Below are positions 1 through 9,349 of a stretch of 64,000 nucleotides of DNA, in pieces (positions within the stretch are counted from its first letter, which is position 1; each line of letters opens with the position of its first letter). Source of the stretch: JANXSF01 sp043755435 (GTDB taxonomy: Bacteria > Acidobacteriota > Terriglobia > Bryobacterales > Bryobacteraceae). The DNA lies in NCBI GenBank assembly GCA_043755435.1, contig JAYUSZ010000181.1:4189-68188 (forward strand), written 5' to 3'. The notes below the pieces were generated by a model that saw only the letters and a program-made list of their open reading frames with translations, was not told where the DNA came from and did not search any database. The position numbers and the translations under genes are program-made.

Positions 1-1116
1 ACTGTCGATCGCCCCGCAAGTAAGCCCGGGGCCATGCCTCCTGGTGGCCCGCAGTTATCCGCCGATGATCGCGCGGCTCTGCGCAGTTGGATTGCTGGCG
101 GTGCTCCTTGGCCGGAATCTATTGTTGTTGGAGTGAAGTTGAAAAAACTTCCCGATGATATTGTGCTGGTTGAAAAGCTGCACAAAACCATCACGTCCGC
201 ATCGAAAGAAAAGAAAGCGCAAGACATGAAGCCGATGAAGACGGTGATTCCCGGTACGGACGTATCCTTTGAAATGGTGCCGATTCCGGGTGGTGAATTC
301 CAGATGGGTTCGCTTGAATCGGAAGCTGGTCGAGGCAAGGACGAAGGTCCGCGGCATAAGGTGAAGCTCGATCCGTTTTGGATGGGGAAGTTTGAAGTTA
401 CCTGGGATGAATACCGCTTGTTCATGTTTCCCGATCAGGCCAAGGAAACCAAAGGCGCTGATCCGAACGTGGATGCCGTTAGCCGTCCGACTAAGCCATA
501 TGTTGAGATGAGTTTTGGGATGGGCTTGAATGGCTATCCGGCAATTAGCATGACCCAACATGCTGCTAACAAATATGCGGAGTGGTTGTCTGCAAAGACG
601 GGACACTTTTACCGGCTGCCCACCGAAGCGGAGTGGGAATATGCATGCCGTGCAGGCTCCACAACAGCGTATTCCTTCGGAGAGAATACTTCAAAAGCTG
701 GGGATTTCGCATGGTCGTCAGCCAACGCCAACGGCAAGTATGAAAAAGTGGGAACGAAAAAGCCGAATGCCTGGGGCTTGTTCGACATGCATGGCAACGT
801 AATGGAATGGACGCTGGACGCCTACGCTCCTTACAAAACAGGCGATGTGCTAAACCCTTGGACGAAATCGAAGGAATCGTACCCGCATGCCGTACGTGGA
901 GGATCTTGGAACGATCCGCCTTCAAAGCTTCGCTGCAGCACTCGCGTGGGCAGTGATTCTTCCTGGAAGATGCAGGATCCGCAACTTCCTAAAAGCATCT
1001 GGTATCTGACCGATGCTCAGTTTTTAGGATTCCGATTGGTGAGACCTCTCAATGTGCCATCCGCCCCGGAAATGTTCCAATATTGGAACAACGGTGTTGA
1101 AGTGGATAGCAACTAG
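1..1116 (+). CDS. Cytochrome c (PSCyt1-like) tail fused to formylglycine-generating-enzyme-like domain, 5' partial
   Basis: The frame is open from base 1, so the gene begins upstream of the window; the first internal ATG is at 34. The visible N-terminus (MPPGGPQLS ... LRSWIAGGAPWP) matches the end of planctomycete-type cytochrome c domains, where MPP supplies the heme Met ligand. After a lysine-rich linker comes an FGE/SUMF1-type domain, recognisable from GGEFQMGS, KFEVTWDEY, YRLPTEAEWEYACRAG, GLFDMHGNVMEWT and VRGGSW. Family members either convert sulfatase Cys to formylglycine or act as secreted accessory proteins. No sulfatase is visible here, and fusion to a heme domain points to a periplasmic non-sulfatase role (inference). 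The stop overlaps the start region of the downstream apbE-like gene, suggesting translational coupling. Confidence 0.85.
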   Translation, partial: TVDRPASKPGAMPPGGPQLSADDRAALRSWIAGGAPWPESIVVGVKLKKLPDDIVLVEKLHKTITSASKEKKAQDMKPMKTVIPGTDVSFEMVPIPGGEFQMGSLESEAGRGKDEGPRHKVKLDPFWMGKFEVTWDEYRLFMFPDQAKETKGADPNVDAVSRPTKPYVEMSFGMGLNGYPAISMTQHAANKYAEWLSAKTGHFYRLPTEAEWEYACRAGSTTAYSFGENTSKAGDFAWSSANANGKYEKVGTKKPNAWGLFDMHGNVMEWTLDAYAPYKTGDVLNPWTKSKESYPHAVRGGSWNDPPSKLRCSTRVGSDSSWKMQDPQLPKSIWYLTDAQFLGFRLVRPLNVPSAPEMFQYWNNGVEVDSN

Positions 1117-2026
1117 CGCGCTGGCAGCAACCTGCGTTGCGCAAGAATGGCATCGCGTGGAGGCTACGGAGCCCCACATGGGTACGCTATTTCGCATCGT
1201 TGTTCATGCGCAAGATGAAACCGCCGCACGGGTGGCCATGGGGCGAGCTTTCGAGCGTGCAGCCGAACTGGACCAGAAGCTTTCCGACTATAAACCTGAC
1301 AGCGAATTGAACCGGTTCTGCCGGTCTGTAGTTGGCACTTCTGTGGCCGTGTCCGGTGATTTGTTCCAAGTGGTGGAGACCTCCTTGCAGATTAGCCGCC
1401 AAACTGACGGCGCATTCGATATTACCTTGGGTCCACTAACGCATCTTTGGAGAGCGGCGAAGAGGTCGGGGAATTTGCCGTCGCCAAGGGAGATTCTGGA
1501 GGCCCGCAAGCGCACTGGCTATAAGAACATTAAAGTGGATAGCCGAATGAAAACCCTTTCGCTTCTAAAAGCGCGAATGCAGTTAGATCTGGGCGGGATC
1601 GCCAAAGGATACGCAGTTGACCAGATGCTTACCGTTTTGGTTGCAGCCGGATTCCCACGGGCGCTGGTTGCCGCTTCAGGGGATATTGGGGTTGGTGATC
1701 CCCCTCCGGGGCGTGCGGGTTGGACAGTTCAGTTGGAGAAACAGTCGGTGGAATTGCGAAATCAGGCCGTATCCACGGCGGGCCCAGCAGAGCAGCACCT
1801 GGATTCAGGGGGAATTCGATATTCCCATATCATCAACCCCAAGGCTGGACTAGGGTTGACCAACGGGCTGACCGTAAGTGTGATTGCACCAACTGGAATT
1901 CTAGCCGACGGGTGGGATACGGCATTGTCAGTAATGGGGAAAAGTGGCAAAAACAGATTTAGAAGATATGTTTTAAGCGGCCATGCGCTTTTTTTTAAAC
2001 CAACTTCGCATCAACCTGAAAAATAA
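1094..2026 (+). CDS. apbE: FAD:protein FMN transferase (ApbE family)
   Basis: ApbE enzymes covalently attach FMN from FAD to Thr/Ser of periplasmic target proteins such as RnfG/NqrC-type flavoproteins. Family marks: PHMGTLFRI near the N-terminus, LDQKLSDYKPDSELNRF, GAFDITLGPL, the diagnostic LDLGGIAKGYAVDQ, ASGDIGVG, HIINPKAG and ADGWDTALSVMG (metal/FAD site). A start at GTG 1094 (or TTG 1097) gives a short signal peptide (LKWIATSALAATCVAQ) and has GGAA just upstream; the longer version from 1052 would place an implausible Cys/Pro-rich stretch before it. It overlaps the preceding cytochrome-FGE gene. No flavoprotein substrate is visible in the window, so it may lie upstream. Confidence 0.9.
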   Translation: MLKWIATSALAATCVAQEWHRVEATEPHMGTLFRIVVHAQDETAARVAMGRAFERAAELDQKLSDYKPDSELNRFCRSVVGTSVAVSGDLFQVVETSLQISRQTDGAFDITLGPLTHLWRAAKRSGNLPSPREILEARKRTGYKNIKVDSRMKTLSLLKARMQLDLGGIAKGYAVDQMLTVLVAAGFPRALVAASGDIGVGDPPPGRAGWTVQLEKQSVELRNQAVSTAGPAEQHLDSGGIRYSHIINPKAGLGLTNGLTVSVIAPTGILADGWDTALSVMGKSGKNRFRRYVLSGHALFFKPTSHQPEK

Positions 2027-2213
2027 CTAAGCTAAGCTTTTTCTATGCCTTGAAGCCAGAGATCGGGATAGCGGGTGGTACGTTTTCCCTTTTCCTTGCA
2101 ACACCAACGATAAAAATAAGTTGTAATAGTACTACTACATTTAATATACTGCTGGACAGCGATTAGTTTTACGAGGTCATTGCATTAGCAAAAAGGTCTC
2201 TGGAGGAAAATTC

Positions 2214-3773
2214 TTGCTGCTCAACCGTTTAACGCTCATGGCCACTTTGGCCTTTGGCATCACTTCTTCTCTTTTCGGCGCCGGCGCCCCAGTTTGGACC
2301 GGCCCCATCACTCAAACTTGTACGGTCAACACCGTCTGCCCCACAGTTAACTTTACGCTGGTTTCCGGCTCTGGCACTGGAGCAGTTACTTTTGCTTTGG
2401 CCAGCGGCGCCATTCCAACTGGTATGACTTTGAACGCGACCAGCGTCAGCGGAACGCCTACTGCAGTGGGCACTTTCACCTTCCGCATCAGCGCCACTGA
2501 CACGCTTCATCATCCAGGAACCCAAAACCATTTCGTAATCACCGTAACGGCTGCTCCAGTGATCATTGTTGATCCAGGTGCACAGACGTTTGTAACCACC
2601 TCACCGCTTCCAAATGCTTCGTCTTGCGCCCACTACACCACAACTCTGGTATCCACAGGCGGACAAGCACCTTACACCTACACAATCACCAGTGGCGCAC
2701 TTCCTCGTCCATTAACAATGAGTTCGGCTGGTGTAATTTCAGGTTCTGCTTTTCACGATGGTTCTTATAGCTTCACGGTTCAGTCTACCGATTCGTTTAG
2801 CCCGGCTCACACCGCATCAAGAACCTTCGTGTTGAACGTTCTTCCTTGCGCTGGTACGGTGCAACCTTTGGTTCTCAGCACTTCATCCGTGATTCCTGGA
2901 ACCACAACATGTTCAGCTACTAGCCTTCAGCTTACTGCCACAGGCGGAATTGCTCCCTATACCTTTGCTGTTGCAGGCGGTTCATCTCTGCCTGCTGGTG
3001 TCACACTGACTTCGGGTGGTCTGCTTTCTGGAACCCCAATGACTGCAGCAAGCTATACGTTCAGTCTAACTGTAACGGATTCCAACTCTCCAACCACTAC
3101 TACGACGAAGGCATTCACTTACGCAGTATCGGTTTGCCCTCCTCCTCCAGCAGCTTTGGTGATCACCACAACTTCGCCTCTGCCACCTTCTACCATATGC
3201 CTGCATACTCCGATCCAACTGGCGGCAACAGGTGGCGTCCCCGGATACACGTGGTCAATCACTACGGGTGCCCTGCCTCGGCCGACAACGCTATCCTCAA
3301 GCGGACTGATCAGCGGCTTGCCTTTCCACGTTGGCGTTTACACCTTCACGGTGCAGGTACGCGATTCGGTAGGCACATTGGCTACGCAAGCCTTTAGCTG
3401 GACAATCAACGCCTGCAGCGGCGGCTCTTCTAGCGCTCCTGAACCGGTAGAAGGTTCGTTGACGGTTTCAGAAGACGGCTTGCCCAACTTCACACTGGCT
3501 CAAGCAGCAACCACTGATATTGATGGCACGCTGGAAATCTATCCTGCAAACGCTGAAGGCGAATTTACTTACTTCGCTAACGCAATGCGTCGGGTTTCTT
3601 TCAACATCAAGGCTGGCAGCACCACAGCAGTATTCTCGAAAGCGAATAGCCGCCTGTCAATGCTGTCCGATGGTGGCGCAGCTACTCTTGTGGCAACCTT
3701 GTTTGTGGATGGAGTTGAAATGACTCCTGAAGCTGCAACGGTCACGGTTCGTGATAACGGCTCGGTGGAATAA
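2214..3773 (+). CDS. Secreted protein with repeated Ig-like (He_PIG-type) domains
   Basis: The TTG start at 2214 is set by TCTGGAGGAAAA upstream and gives a signal peptide (LLNRLTLMATLAFGITSSLFGA). The mature protein is built from four or five Thr/Ser-rich modules of about 90-95 residues with the putative-Ig signature: PYTYTITSGALPRPLTMSS, GVISGSAFHDGSYSFTV, GLLSGTPMTAASYTFSLTV, GLISGLPFHVGVYTFTVQV. Each module carries a pair of Cys near its borders. The last ~110 residues (from PEPVEGSLTV) are different: acidic, without Cys, ending in RDNGSVE. Such repeats usually form extended adhesin-like or S-layer-like surface proteins; the ligand cannot be told. A strong hairpin terminator follows the stop at once, so it is probably transcribed alone. 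Confidence 0.75.
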   Translation: MLLNRLTLMATLAFGITSSLFGAGAPVWTGPITQTCTVNTVCPTVNFTLVSGSGTGAVTFALASGAIPTGMTLNATSVSGTPTAVGTFTFRISATDTLHHPGTQNHFVITVTAAPVIIVDPGAQTFVTTSPLPNASSCAHYTTTLVSTGGQAPYTYTITSGALPRPLTMSSAGVISGSAFHDGSYSFTVQSTDSFSPAHTASRTFVLNVLPCAGTVQPLVLSTSSVIPGTTTCSATSLQLTATGGIAPYTFAVAGGSSLPAGVTLTSGGLLSGTPMTAASYTFSLTVTDSNSPTTTTTKAFTYAVSVCPPPPAALVITTTSPLPPSTICLHTPIQLAATGGVPGYTWSITTGALPRPTTLSSSGLISGLPFHVGVYTFTVQVRDSVGTLATQAFSWTINACSGGSSSAPEPVEGSLTVSEDGLPNFTLAQAATTDIDGTLEIYPANAEGEFTYFANAMRRVSFNIKAGSTTAVFSKANSRLSMLSDGGAATLVATLFVDGVEMTPEAATVTVRDNGSVE

Positions 3774-3800
3774 CAAGCGTCTAAACTAGTAATTGGTCCG

Positions 3801-3839
3801 AAAAACCCGCCAATCAGTATTACTGATTGGCGGGTTTTT
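3801..3839 (+). terminator. Rho-independent terminator after the Ig-like repeat gene
   Basis: AAAAACCCGCCAATCAGTA and its exact reverse complement face each other around a one-base loop, ending in TTTTT. The A-tract before and the T-tract after make it usable in both directions. It excludes the upstream start codons that could be proposed for the next gene. Confidence 0.9.
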
Positions 3840-3876
3840 CATTGGGTTTCTAACTTGGCTAGACTGGATTTCTAAC

Positions 3877-5037
3877 ATGTATCTGCTCCTCTACTTGCTT
3901 ACCTTCGCAATCTCTACCGCTGGTCCATTGCGAGTTCAAATAGGAGAACCGCGTTTGGTTGCCGCGGGTCCTCCTGAAGAGCACCGTTGGGGTCGGTGGC
4001 AGTTCCCTGTTCTGGAACAGGCGCCGAACGGCAAACTCCTGCTATTCCTCCACGTGGAGCCTGATTCCGCTGCTTCCTACGGCAAGGCTCGCCGCGTTTA
4101 TGTCTCAAGCGACCACGGCCGCAATTGGCGGGAAAACGTTACGGCTGCTCAAGGTGCCTACGGTTTGCGCCTGCCCAATGGCGATTGGCTCCGCACAGAT
4201 ACCGTGGCCGCCACCCCTGCATCATCAATCACGTTGCCAAAACAGGTTGCTGAACGGGTCAGCTACCGAACCCCTTTCCAACTCTATCGTCTCCGTGATT
4301 TGCCAGAGCAGTTACGCCAGATCTTCTTCCAACGCTTCTATGGAAGCGCATGGCACCCCCAGCAGCAGGCTCTTGACGATCCGCACGCCCTCCGTTATGC
4401 AACCGGCGGACTTATCCCGCAAATCTGGTGGGGCGATATAAGAGTGATGCCAAATGGGAAATTAGTAGCTCTAACTTACCCTTATTATCACGACAGCCAA
4501 CCAGTGCCCTACACCTCCGCAGCATCCTATGTATCCAACGACCAAGGCCGGAATTGGATCAAAACCGGACACATTCTTTACGACGAACCCGACCGCCGCC
4601 GCGACGGTTTTACCGAACCCGCACTGGAGCGGCTAAGGGATGGAAGCCTGTTCGCCGTTCTGCGAACCACCGATGGTAACGGCATCGGTCCCATGTTCAA
4701 GAGCCGATCAACAGATGGTGGCAGCACCTGGACAAGACCACAGTCATTCACGGAAACAGGCGTGTTGCCGCGGTTGCTTCTACTTGGCAACGGAGTTTTG
4801 GTGTTAAGCTCGGGCCGGCCCGGAGTGGATTTGCGTTTCAGCCAGGATGGTGGGGCAACATGGACCACGCCTCGTCAGTTAGTGCCAGTTCCGGATACAG
4901 AAAAGCCGCAGGCCGATTCCTGCGGGTATACTTCGCTGGTGGCTTTAGGGCGTAACCGCTTCCTGATTGCCTACTCCTGGTTTACGCCCCCAACCGGAAG
5001 AAAGTCGATCTTTGTTCGCCAGGTGCTAGTGCGGTAG
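3877..5037 (+). CDS. Exported sialidase-like (BNR repeat) beta-propeller protein
   Basis: The start is placed at ATG 3877 because any earlier in-frame start would lie in or before the terminator at 3801-3839. The protein opens with a hydrophobic signal (MYLLLYLLTFAISTAGP). Asp-box/BNR motifs of the SxDxGxTW type recur: SSDHGRNWRE, SNDQGRNWIK, STDGGSTWTR, SQDGGATWTT, spaced as in six-bladed sialidase propellers. A catalytic Glu region (DGFTEPALERLRDGSLFAVLRT) resembles the family's Glu-containing blade. About 386 residues fits the sialidase/neuraminidase superfamily. Substrate is uncertain: many acidobacterial members are glycoside-active but not true sialidases. Confidence 0.8.
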   Translation: MYLLLYLLTFAISTAGPLRVQIGEPRLVAAGPPEEHRWGRWQFPVLEQAPNGKLLLFLHVEPDSAASYGKARRVYVSSDHGRNWRENVTAAQGAYGLRLPNGDWLRTDTVAATPASSITLPKQVAERVSYRTPFQLYRLRDLPEQLRQIFFQRFYGSAWHPQQQALDDPHALRYATGGLIPQIWWGDIRVMPNGKLVALTYPYYHDSQPVPYTSAASYVSNDQGRNWIKTGHILYDEPDRRRDGFTEPALERLRDGSLFAVLRTTDGNGIGPMFKSRSTDGGSTWTRPQSFTETGVLPRLLLLGNGVLVLSSGRPGVDLRFSQDGGATWTTPRQLVPVPDTEKPQADSCGYTSLVALGRNRFLIAYSWFTPPTGRKSIFVRQVLVR

Positions 5038-5211
5038 CTGGTAAGCCCCAGTCACCAGATCAAACGTCCAATACCTATGTACGTGTACGATCGAAGGGCG
5101 TCCCACGATTCGTTCATGACACGGCGTGCTATTCGCAATTATTGATTCCTCACGTGCATTTTCCCCCTCACTCGATGTACCCTAACTGTTGACAGGGAAG
5201 GTCAAACCAAC

Positions 5212-6009
5212 ATGAATGGCAAACTAAAGCTTCTACCTATACTCTTGTTCGGAATTTATGCGATCTGGTTCTATTTTGATCACCGGGAAACAGTCCCCAT
5301 TACCGGTCGCAAACACATGGTGGATATGGACCCGAATCAGGAGGCCGCGCTAGGGCTTCAATCCTACCAGCAGATTCTCAATGAATCGCAAGTAGCTCCA
5401 GCCAGTAGCAAGCTTGTGCAAACGGTGAAGTCGGTAGGCCAGCGTCTGGCAAAGGTAGCGGAAGACCCGGGATTTAAGTGGGATTTCAATGTGCTGATTT
5501 CCGATCAGGCCAACGCATTCTGCCTTCCTGGCGGCAAAGTGGCGGTCTACACCGGCATCATTCCAGTAGCGAAAACAGATGACGGCCTGGCAATCGTGAT
5601 GGGTCACGAAATCGCCCACGCCATTGCTCGCCATGGTGCAGAGCGCATGGCCCAACAGAAGTTGGTTCAAATGGGTGAAATTGCCGCTGGTGTAGCCATC
5701 GCCACCATGGAATCGCGCCAACAGCAGGGCATTATGGTGGCTTTAGGCTTGGGAGCAAAGTATGGAATTCTCATGCCCTTTTCCCGTGATCATGAATCTG
5801 AGGCCGACCAGATGGGCCTTATCTATGCTGCCCGCGCTTGTTTCGATCCCACTGAGGCCCCCAAAGTCTGGGCTCGTATGGGTTCCATCAGTCATGGCCA
5901 GCCCAATGAATTCATGTCGACTCACCCCAGCCATGAACGCCGTATTGAGCAGTTTGAGAAGTGGATGCCCGAAGCTTTAGAAGTGAAGCGAAAGAACTGC
6001 GGTAGCTAG
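5212..6009 (+). CDS. M48-family zinc metalloprotease, membrane-anchored
   Basis: 265 residues. A single N-terminal hydrophobic segment (residues ~6-21) serves as signal anchor. The zinc site is HEIAH at residues 132-136, with the third ligand Glu in ESEAD (195-199), as in M48B/LoiP-BepA-type proteases. FCLPGGKVAVYTGI (103-116) is the conserved stretch before the active site, and THPSHERRIE near the C-terminus is the usual family signature. Such proteins degrade or check misfolded outer-membrane and periplasmic proteins. GGAAGG lies about 10 bases before the ATG. It stands alone between intergenic gaps. Confidence 0.92.
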   Translation: MNGKLKLLPILLFGIYAIWFYFDHRETVPITGRKHMVDMDPNQEAALGLQSYQQILNESQVAPASSKLVQTVKSVGQRLAKVAEDPGFKWDFNVLISDQANAFCLPGGKVAVYTGIIPVAKTDDGLAIVMGHEIAHAIARHGAERMAQQKLVQMGEIAAGVAIATMESRQQQGIMVALGLGAKYGILMPFSRDHESEADQMGLIYAARACFDPTEAPKVWARMGSISHGQPNEFMSTHPSHERRIEQFEKWMPEALEVKRKNCGS

Positions 6010-6108
6010 CGAGATTCTGCCGATAGTAAAGGCACGTACTAGTACGAATGCTTCGAGTCATTCGTGGTTTTGCAATGTAGAATTTGTTCCAGGAGTCTGT
6101 CCAAGAGA

Positions 6109-8469
6109 GTGCCGCGCCGTTTGATTTTTCTCAGCCGTTTCCGGATATTGCTCGCGTTGGTACTCTCCACCGTGCCGTTCGCGCTAGCTCACGCCGCAAC
6201 GCTGCCTGCCGGAAGTATGCTGGAACTTCGTCTAAGGCAGGAAGTGAATTCCTTTTCCTCGGAAGAAGGCGCGTTAATCCAGGCTTACCTTTGCTCACCC
6301 GTAATGCTGGAAGGCAAGATCTACCTTCCCATGGAAACCGTTGTACGCGGGCGAATCAAGGAAGTTAAGAGAGTGGGTCTTGGACTGGTCCGGGAACGGG
6401 CTTGGCTCCAGTTGGAATTCGATCAGATATTGCTCCCAAATGGGGAGATCTACAACATCCGAACCAAAGTTGTTGAGGTGGAAAACGCCAGAGAGCGCGT
6501 CCTCGCAAATGGCAGGATCCGCGGCATTCGCTCAGCAGACATGCCAGGATATCGCAGTTCCGGCGTAATCACTTCGCTGGCCGCCTTGGATCCCATCGCC
6601 CTGGCCTTTGCCAGCACAGCGTCAGCCGCTTTGCTGCGATTCCCCGAACCGGAAATCCGCTTCCCTGTGGGCACGGAACTTCTCGTTCGATTGGCTGAAC
6701 CGGTAGAATTGGGGAACTCCTTTTCCGATCCCACTCACAAACTACACGTTACAGATGATGATCGACACGAGTTGGGCACAACCATCCGGAAAATGCCTTT
6801 CCGCACTAAAACGCTGATCGGCAAACGCGAGTCAGACTTAGTGAATGTGTTGATGGTTGGCTCACGGAATGCCATCGAAAGGGCTTTTGTAGCCGCCGGC
6901 TGGGTAGAGGCTGATCGGGCCACGGCTCAATCCAACTATCGGGCTTTGCGGGCCTTTGCAGAAAATCAGGGATATCGGGCTGCGCCCATGTCAACGTTGT
7001 TATTGGGCGGAAAGCGGCCCGTTTCCACGTTGTCAAAAGCCATGAACACGTTCCATAAACGTCACCATGTCCGCATCTTCGAAACTGGCGAGACTTGGCA
7101 AGGTCATGAACTTTTCAGCGTATCCTCTACGCAGGATGTTGGTGTTGGATTTTCCAAGGGAGAAAAGAAATTCACCCATCGTATTGACCCCCATATTGAC
7201 AACGAGCGGGCAAAGGTTTTGAACGATCTCCTGCTTACTGGTTGTGTTGATGAGGCTGAGGCTTTGGATCGTCCTTGGGTTCCAAGGGATGCCAAGAACG
7301 CTGGTGGCGAAAACCTCGCCACGGATGGAGCCATTGCCATCATCCGTTTGAACGATTGCATAGTCCCCCGGCGGTTCGACGAAGCGATTGCTCCTCCACC
7401 GGGACCTTTTAGAGGCAACGTCATTTCCCGGGCCAGCCGGCAAACCATCCTCACCGTGCGCAACGATTTCTATCGCGGAACGTTCGTCTATCAGGGCATT
7501 AATGGTGCGATTGCTGGGTTCAAACGCATTCAAAACAGAAACCTGGAAAAAAGCCCTCGGGAGGTCCGCCAAACTGGAGTCTCTTCTCAATCCTTCCTTC
7601 CCTTCAGTTCGTCACTAACTCCCTTACCCAGCCCTATTGGCCCTGCCCCGCCGCCTCCTCCTCCGCGGGAAACCCCCTACGATATTTGGGAGGCTCCCCG
7701 GGTGGAGCTAAGCATGGATTTCGGTTTCCTTCGCTTCGGAAATAACAGCAGCGGTGCAGAAGGTGTGGTGATTACTCATAGGTTTCCCTCGACGAAAGGT
7801 TCCAGCCAACCATTTACGGTGATAGCGGAAAACTTGGTACGCTCGGGAATAAGTCTGGGAGGGTCCGTCACGCTGAATTCCCAACGCTGGATGTCTCACG
7901 AATTAGGCCTCCATTATCAACGTGGGAGTTTCAAATTAGGTCTGAAAAGCGTTACCAAAACAGGTTCCGCCGACCTCCCTACAGTGGAGGAACAGAACGC
8001 GGGAATCGTAACACGCCAGTTTTCCTACAATACCCTGCTCAATTTCAAGCCCAGGGAAAGCCGTTGGCGGCCGTATTTGGCGGCAGGACCCGTTCTGCAA
8101 ATGATCAATCTATCGGATTCCCCGTTTAAGCAAGCTCGAGGGCTTTTCCGGTTTGGCCTGAACAATGTTGGAATGATTAGTGCTGCCTATAACTTCGGCA
8201 ACGCAGCCCCGCTGGAAGGTGGTGGCATTTTCCAGATAGGCGCAATTGTAGGCGCTGGCTTTAAGTACCGTGTGCATCCCCGCTGGACTCTACGATTCGA
8301 CTATCGCGATACAATAAGCAAGAGTCCTAATTTCCTTAAGAAGTCACTCACCCAATCCAACATCACCCCAATTGAAGAGGGCGATCCTCAACCAGCCTCA
8401 GCACCACCCCTGGTCCGTGGACGGCTGATTCAGCAACGCATGACAGTGGGATTTTCTTTTACCTTTTGA
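6109..8469 (+). CDS. LssY_C domain protein with C-terminal outer-membrane-like beta-barrel
   Basis: Start chosen at GTG 6109, giving a positively charged n-region and a signal peptide (FRILLALVLSTVPFALAHA); GTG 6064 is the alternative. An N-terminal beta-rich region (GSMLELRLRQEV ... VVRGRIKEVKRVG) is followed by an LssY_C domain: VNVLMVGSRNAIERAFVAAG, STLLLGGKRPVSTLSKAMN, RHHVRIFETG, DVGVGF, THRIDPHIDNERAKVL. After a Pro-rich linker (PIGPAPPPPPP) the last ~250 residues alternate like a beta-barrel and end in GFSFTF with a terminal Phe. LssY_C is found with DedA/PAP2 phosphatases; its biochemical role is not settled. The barrel fusion suggests outer-membrane placement (inference). The next gene starts four bases after the stop. 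Confidence 0.75.
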   Translation: MPRRLIFLSRFRILLALVLSTVPFALAHAATLPAGSMLELRLRQEVNSFSSEEGALIQAYLCSPVMLEGKIYLPMETVVRGRIKEVKRVGLGLVRERAWLQLEFDQILLPNGEIYNIRTKVVEVENARERVLANGRIRGIRSADMPGYRSSGVITSLAALDPIALAFASTASAALLRFPEPEIRFPVGTELLVRLAEPVELGNSFSDPTHKLHVTDDDRHELGTTIRKMPFRTKTLIGKRESDLVNVLMVGSRNAIERAFVAAGWVEADRATAQSNYRALRAFAENQGYRAAPMSTLLLGGKRPVSTLSKAMNTFHKRHHVRIFETGETWQGHELFSVSSTQDVGVGFSKGEKKFTHRIDPHIDNERAKVLNDLLLTGCVDEAEALDRPWVPRDAKNAGGENLATDGAIAIIRLNDCIVPRRFDEAIAPPPGPFRGNVISRASRQTILTVRNDFYRGTFVYQGINGAIAGFKRIQNRNLEKSPREVRQTGVSSQSFLPFSSSLTPLPSPIGPAPPPPPPRETPYDIWEAPRVELSMDFGFLRFGNNSSGAEGVVITHRFPSTKGSSQPFTVIAENLVRSGISLGGSVTLNSQRWMSHELGLHYQRGSFKLGLKSVTKTGSADLPTVEEQNAGIVTRQFSYNTLLNFKPRESRWRPYLAAGPVLQMINLSDSPFKQARGLFRFGLNNVGMISAAYNFGNAAPLEGGGIFQIGAIVGAGFKYRVHPRWTLRFDYRDTISKSPNFLKKSLTQSNITPIEEGDPQPASAPPLVRGRLIQQRMTVGFSFTF

Positions 8470-8473
8470 CTCC

Positions 8474-8935
8474 ATGAAGACCGTAACCAACAAGACAGAT
8501 CAACAGGAGCTGCGAAACCGGCTCAATGCACTCACTCCCAATGCACCGCGACAATGGGGCACTATGTCGGCCCATCAAATGATGTGTCACCTAACCGATT
8601 CCTTCCGGCTAACCACTGGCGAAAAGGCCGCTAGTATAACCGGTGGCTGGTTTGATAGGAACGTCATTAAGCTACTGGCTCTCTACCTTCCCATGCAGTG
8701 GCCGAAGGATGTCCCCACCCGTCCGGAAATGGATCAAGTAAAGGGAAGCGGCACCAAGCCCCAGGATTTCGAAATCGACCGCCAAATTTTACTTGGGTAT
8801 CTTGATCGATTCTGCCAGCAACCTCGCGATTTCTCCCCAGGCGCACATCCCATTTTTGGCGAAATGACAGCAGCACAGTGGGACCGTTGGGCTTATCTCC
8901 ACATGGACCATCATCTTCGCCAATTCGACCGTTAA
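8474..8935 (+). CDS. DUF1569 / DinB-like four-helix protein
   Basis: 153 residues. The pattern MSAHQMMCHLTDSFRL near the N-terminus and WAYLHMDHHLRQFDR at the C-terminus gives the three-His arrangement of the DinB/YfiT superfamily, and overall it fits DUF1569. These proteins are metal-binding helical bundles; some are thiol-dependent transferases, most are uncharacterised. It starts four bases after the LssY_C gene and probably shares its transcript, although a functional link is not evident. Confidence 0.8.
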   Translation: MKTVTNKTDQQELRNRLNALTPNAPRQWGTMSAHQMMCHLTDSFRLTTGEKAASITGGWFDRNVIKLLALYLPMQWPKDVPTRPEMDQVKGSGTKPQDFEIDRQILLGYLDRFCQQPRDFSPGAHPIFGEMTAAQWDRWAYLHMDHHLRQFDR

Positions 8936-9040
8936 CTTCCTCTAATTAACCAATTTATATATACCTTGCGAGTAGTACTCATAGGTCCAAAAATCGTTTG
9001 ACTCGTTCAACTATTTTGACTAGTCTTGGGAAATACGCTT

Positions 9041-9349
9041 ATGGAGGCACCAGCTGATTTCGAGCTTGTCGTCATGCTGGCGGTCTTGCAACTGCCAGGC
9101 AAAGCCTATGCCGTGTCCCTCCGCAGGGAAATTGAAGCCCGGGCGGAAGTGGAAGTGAATTATGGGTCTTTGTACGTAACACTGGAACAGTTGGAGCGTA
9201 AGAACTGGTTGCGTTCCAGCAATGGAACGGCAACATCGAACCGCGGCGGTTGCCCTAAGCGGCTTTACTATTTCACAGCGGAAGGCCTGAAGGCTTTCCG
9301 AAACGCCGGGGTCCAAGTACAGCCCTTGTTGGATGAGCTTGCAAGTTAA
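9041..9349 (+). CDS. PadR-family transcriptional regulator
   Basis: About 103 residues from ATG 9041 (GGGA upstream); a TTG at 9026 is possible but lacks a ribosome site. The winged-helix layout is typical: LVVMLAVLQLPGKAYAVSLRREIEARA, then VNYGSLYVTLEQLERKNWL, then RLYYFTAEGLKAF. In Acidobacteriota short PadR proteins are commonly paired with large permeases that they are presumed to control. Here the stop/start overlap (TAATG at 9347-9351) couples it to the downstream membrane protein. Confidence 0.9.
   Translation: MEAPADFELVVMLAVLQLPGKAYAVSLRREIEARAEVEVNYGSLYVTLEQLERKNWLRSSNGTATSNRGGCPKRLYYFTAEGLKAFRNAGVQVQPLLDELAS

Noticed and set aside
1..1116. Genuine sulfatase-activating formylglycine generator
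   Set aside because: Fused to a cytochrome tail and no sulfatase is near, so only family membership is claimed.
3793..3876. N-terminal extension of the sialidase-like protein
   Set aside because: It would be translated from the terminator hairpin; ATG 3877 gives a clean signal peptide.
8970..8980. GAGTAGTACTC dyad as PadR operator
   Set aside because: The symmetry is imperfect, the half-sites are short and no second copy supports it.
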